A stretch of 64,000 nucleotides of DNA from Rhodobacteraceae bacterium UBA6213 (GTDB taxonomy: Bacteria; Pseudomonadota; Alphaproteobacteria; Rhodobacterales; Rhodobacteraceae), in the NCBI GenBank assembly GCA_002421605.1, contig DISJ01000020.1, forward strand, positions 380,653-444,652. Direction: 5' to 3'. This document shows positions 63,155 through 64,000 of the stretch, in pieces (the stretch's first letter is position 1; each line of letters begins with the position of its first letter). Below the pieces are notes generated by a model. That model saw only the letters and a program-made list of their open reading frames with translations. It ran no database searches and was not told the DNA's origin. The position numbers were made by a program, and so were the translations under genes.

Positions 63155-63957
63155 GTCATCTCTCCAAATCGCCCCGTCGGCTACCGCCTGATCCCGCGCT
63201 CTGCGTCTTTGACGCAAAAACAGCCTGACCGTGCAGTCATCGCCTGATCCGCATCTGCCGAGGTGACGGGTGTGGTGGACGAGCTGGAAACATGCCTTCA
63301 ACGCTACCTAAAGTGGTAGCTATGCCCGTTCTGAGCCTTAAAGATCATATGAGGCGGCAGATCGCCCCGTTCCCTAGCAGCACCGTTCCAACAAACCCGC
63401 ATCCCATGGATGCATTACTCGTCCTAGCCACCCCCATGGCCAGTTGCCCCCCAATCGGGCTATCAAGAGATACCGCGCGCCCCCCATTCGCGGAAGGGAA
63501 AAATGCATCAAACGTGGCACAACTGAGGCGGCACTGCGGCAGCGGCGGCCCAAATTAACCGCAATTCGGCCCGATTACAGGCGCAATTGTTTCCATCGCC
63601 AAGCGTGCGCGGGCCTGCCCACCTTCTCTTTTGAGTAAGTTTAAATGGGTTTTGACGTGATACAAACCTTGCCCAGCCCAAAGAACGACAGCGTATGCTC
63701 AGCCGATTGTTTCTATTTTGGAAACGCTAGGGCGCGTGTCGCGCGCCGCAAGCTGCCCTGAAAAAGTCGTAAATTGGTTAGCGCGATTGTTCAAATTTTA
63801 CACCCAAAGTGCGCATTTCCGCTGCACTGTTCGTGCACGAAGGTTACAGCGCGATCAGGGCCGGTGAATCAACCGATTCGGCACAAAAAGCGATAATGTC
63901 TTGTGAAGCTGCGGCGTATTGGCACTGCGGCGCGCGCGGTCTGCGCCTGCCTTGCGA
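63155..63957. other. Upstream region of the giant RTX gene, no gene seen
   Basis: About 800 bases between the giant RTX-Hint start and the tRNA. The short open frames on the plus strand at 63292-63558 and 63444-63638 show no coding character. A dyad at 63303-63320 and a small hairpin TGCGTC-TTT-GACGCA (63202-63216) lie in the 5' part and could act in the leader of the RTX mRNA. The right half is more A/T-rich, with no clear promoter. Confidence 0.5.
63303..63320. promoter_or_regulatory. 18-bp perfect dyad, possible operator
   Basis: GCTACC-TAAAGT-GGTAGC, about 150 bases upstream of the giant RTX-Hint start. Symmetry and spacing fit a dimeric repressor or activator site; a hairpin in RNA is also possible. 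Confidence 0.4.
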
Positions 63958-64000
63958 TGGTGCCCAAGGTCGGATTCGAACCGACACGCCTCGCGGCGGG
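63958..64000 (-). tRNA. tRNA-Leu, 3' part (continues past the window)
   Basis: Read on the minus strand, the end is the acceptor half CTTGGGC, discriminator A and encoded CCA (63958-63960), preceded by the T-arm GTCGG-TTCGAAT-CCGAC and a variable-arm stem CGCC-GCGA-GGCG. The long variable arm makes it tRNA-Leu or tRNA-Ser; discriminator A supports Leu. The anticodon is outside the window. Confidence 0.8.

Noticed and set aside
63292..63558. Plus-strand open frame near the right end
   Set aside because: No Shine-Dalgarno, low-complexity Pro/Arg sequence, and it overlaps the leader region of the RTX gene.
63958..64000. tRNA 3' end as an attachment site with a second copy in the window
   Set aside because: I searched by eye for the CTTGGGCACCA/TTCGAATCCGAC pair elsewhere and found only short chance matches such as near 13610.
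1..64000. CRISPR array, transposase or prophage genes
   Set aside because: No regularly spaced short repeats, no transposase or integrase motifs; the repeats seen are coding RTX modules.

Overview
The window is a G+C-rich chromosomal segment from an alphaproteobacterium, most likely Rhodobacterales (Roseobacter group). The gene orders are the main reason: dusB-ntrB-ntrC-ntrY-ntrX-trkA-trkH-hfq-hflX on one strand with a fused ispDF facing away from it, a free-standing pterin-binding methionine-synthase-type domain behind a small 'virulence factor' family protein, ctaA beside a PCu(A)C chaperone, and several Hint-domain RTX proteins. This placement is inference from gene content; no rRNA is present.

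Layout. (1) 1-8897, plus strand: the 3' end of a large RTX protein, a type I secretion ABC protein and HlyD adaptor, then a MacA/MacB-like three-gene export system. (2) 8931-10368, minus: a SLAC1/TDT-type channel or carrier translationally coupled to a small membrane protein. (3) 10816-12987, plus: a folate/one-carbon operon (virulence-factor family protein, MetF-like reductase, pterin-binding methyltransferase). (4) 13183-20267, plus: a lipoprotein, a 54-residue membrane protein, a VWA protein, DedA, an M48 protease, a membrane alpha/beta-hydrolase-like protein and a cytochrome P450. (5) 20311-24309, minus: M32 carboxypeptidase, heme A synthase, copper chaperone, TrmJ. (6) 24373-29547: TfoX-N protein, degenerate ThiE-like protein, tgt, a lipoprotein, two Fe-S assembly genes and tpiA. 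(7) 29601-36303, minus: two-component system followed by a TAXI-type TRAP transporter. (8) 36709-40644: a hydroxyacid dehydrogenase, a penicillin acylase family protein and a GNAT acetyltransferase. (9) 40652-52494, minus: hflX, hfq, trkH, trkA, ntrX, ntrY, ntrC, ntrB, dusB. (10) 52684-54769, plus: ispDF, pgpA, cinA-type gene. (11) 54873-63154, minus: three Hint-domain proteins, two of them RTX. (12) The 3' part of a tRNA-Leu at the right edge.

How the parts fit. The left end encodes a T1SS and a probable substrate; the right end encodes RTX proteins that would need such a system but have none beside them, and no outer-membrane TolC partner is seen anywhere. The long minus-strand block combines nitrogen signalling (NtrBC), envelope/redox signalling (NtrYX), K+ uptake (TrkAH) and Hfq. 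Both NtrC and NtrX lack a recognisable GAFTGA sigma-54 contact loop, whereas the TRAP-linked regulator keeps the loop with a Thr-to-Pro change. The most unusual material is the Hint/RTX cluster: a recurring 'NPENGT...NIENV' element comes immediately before the Hint cysteine in both RTX-Hint proteins and also recurs twice inside the largest one without a Hint domain, and a stand-alone Hint gene sits between them.
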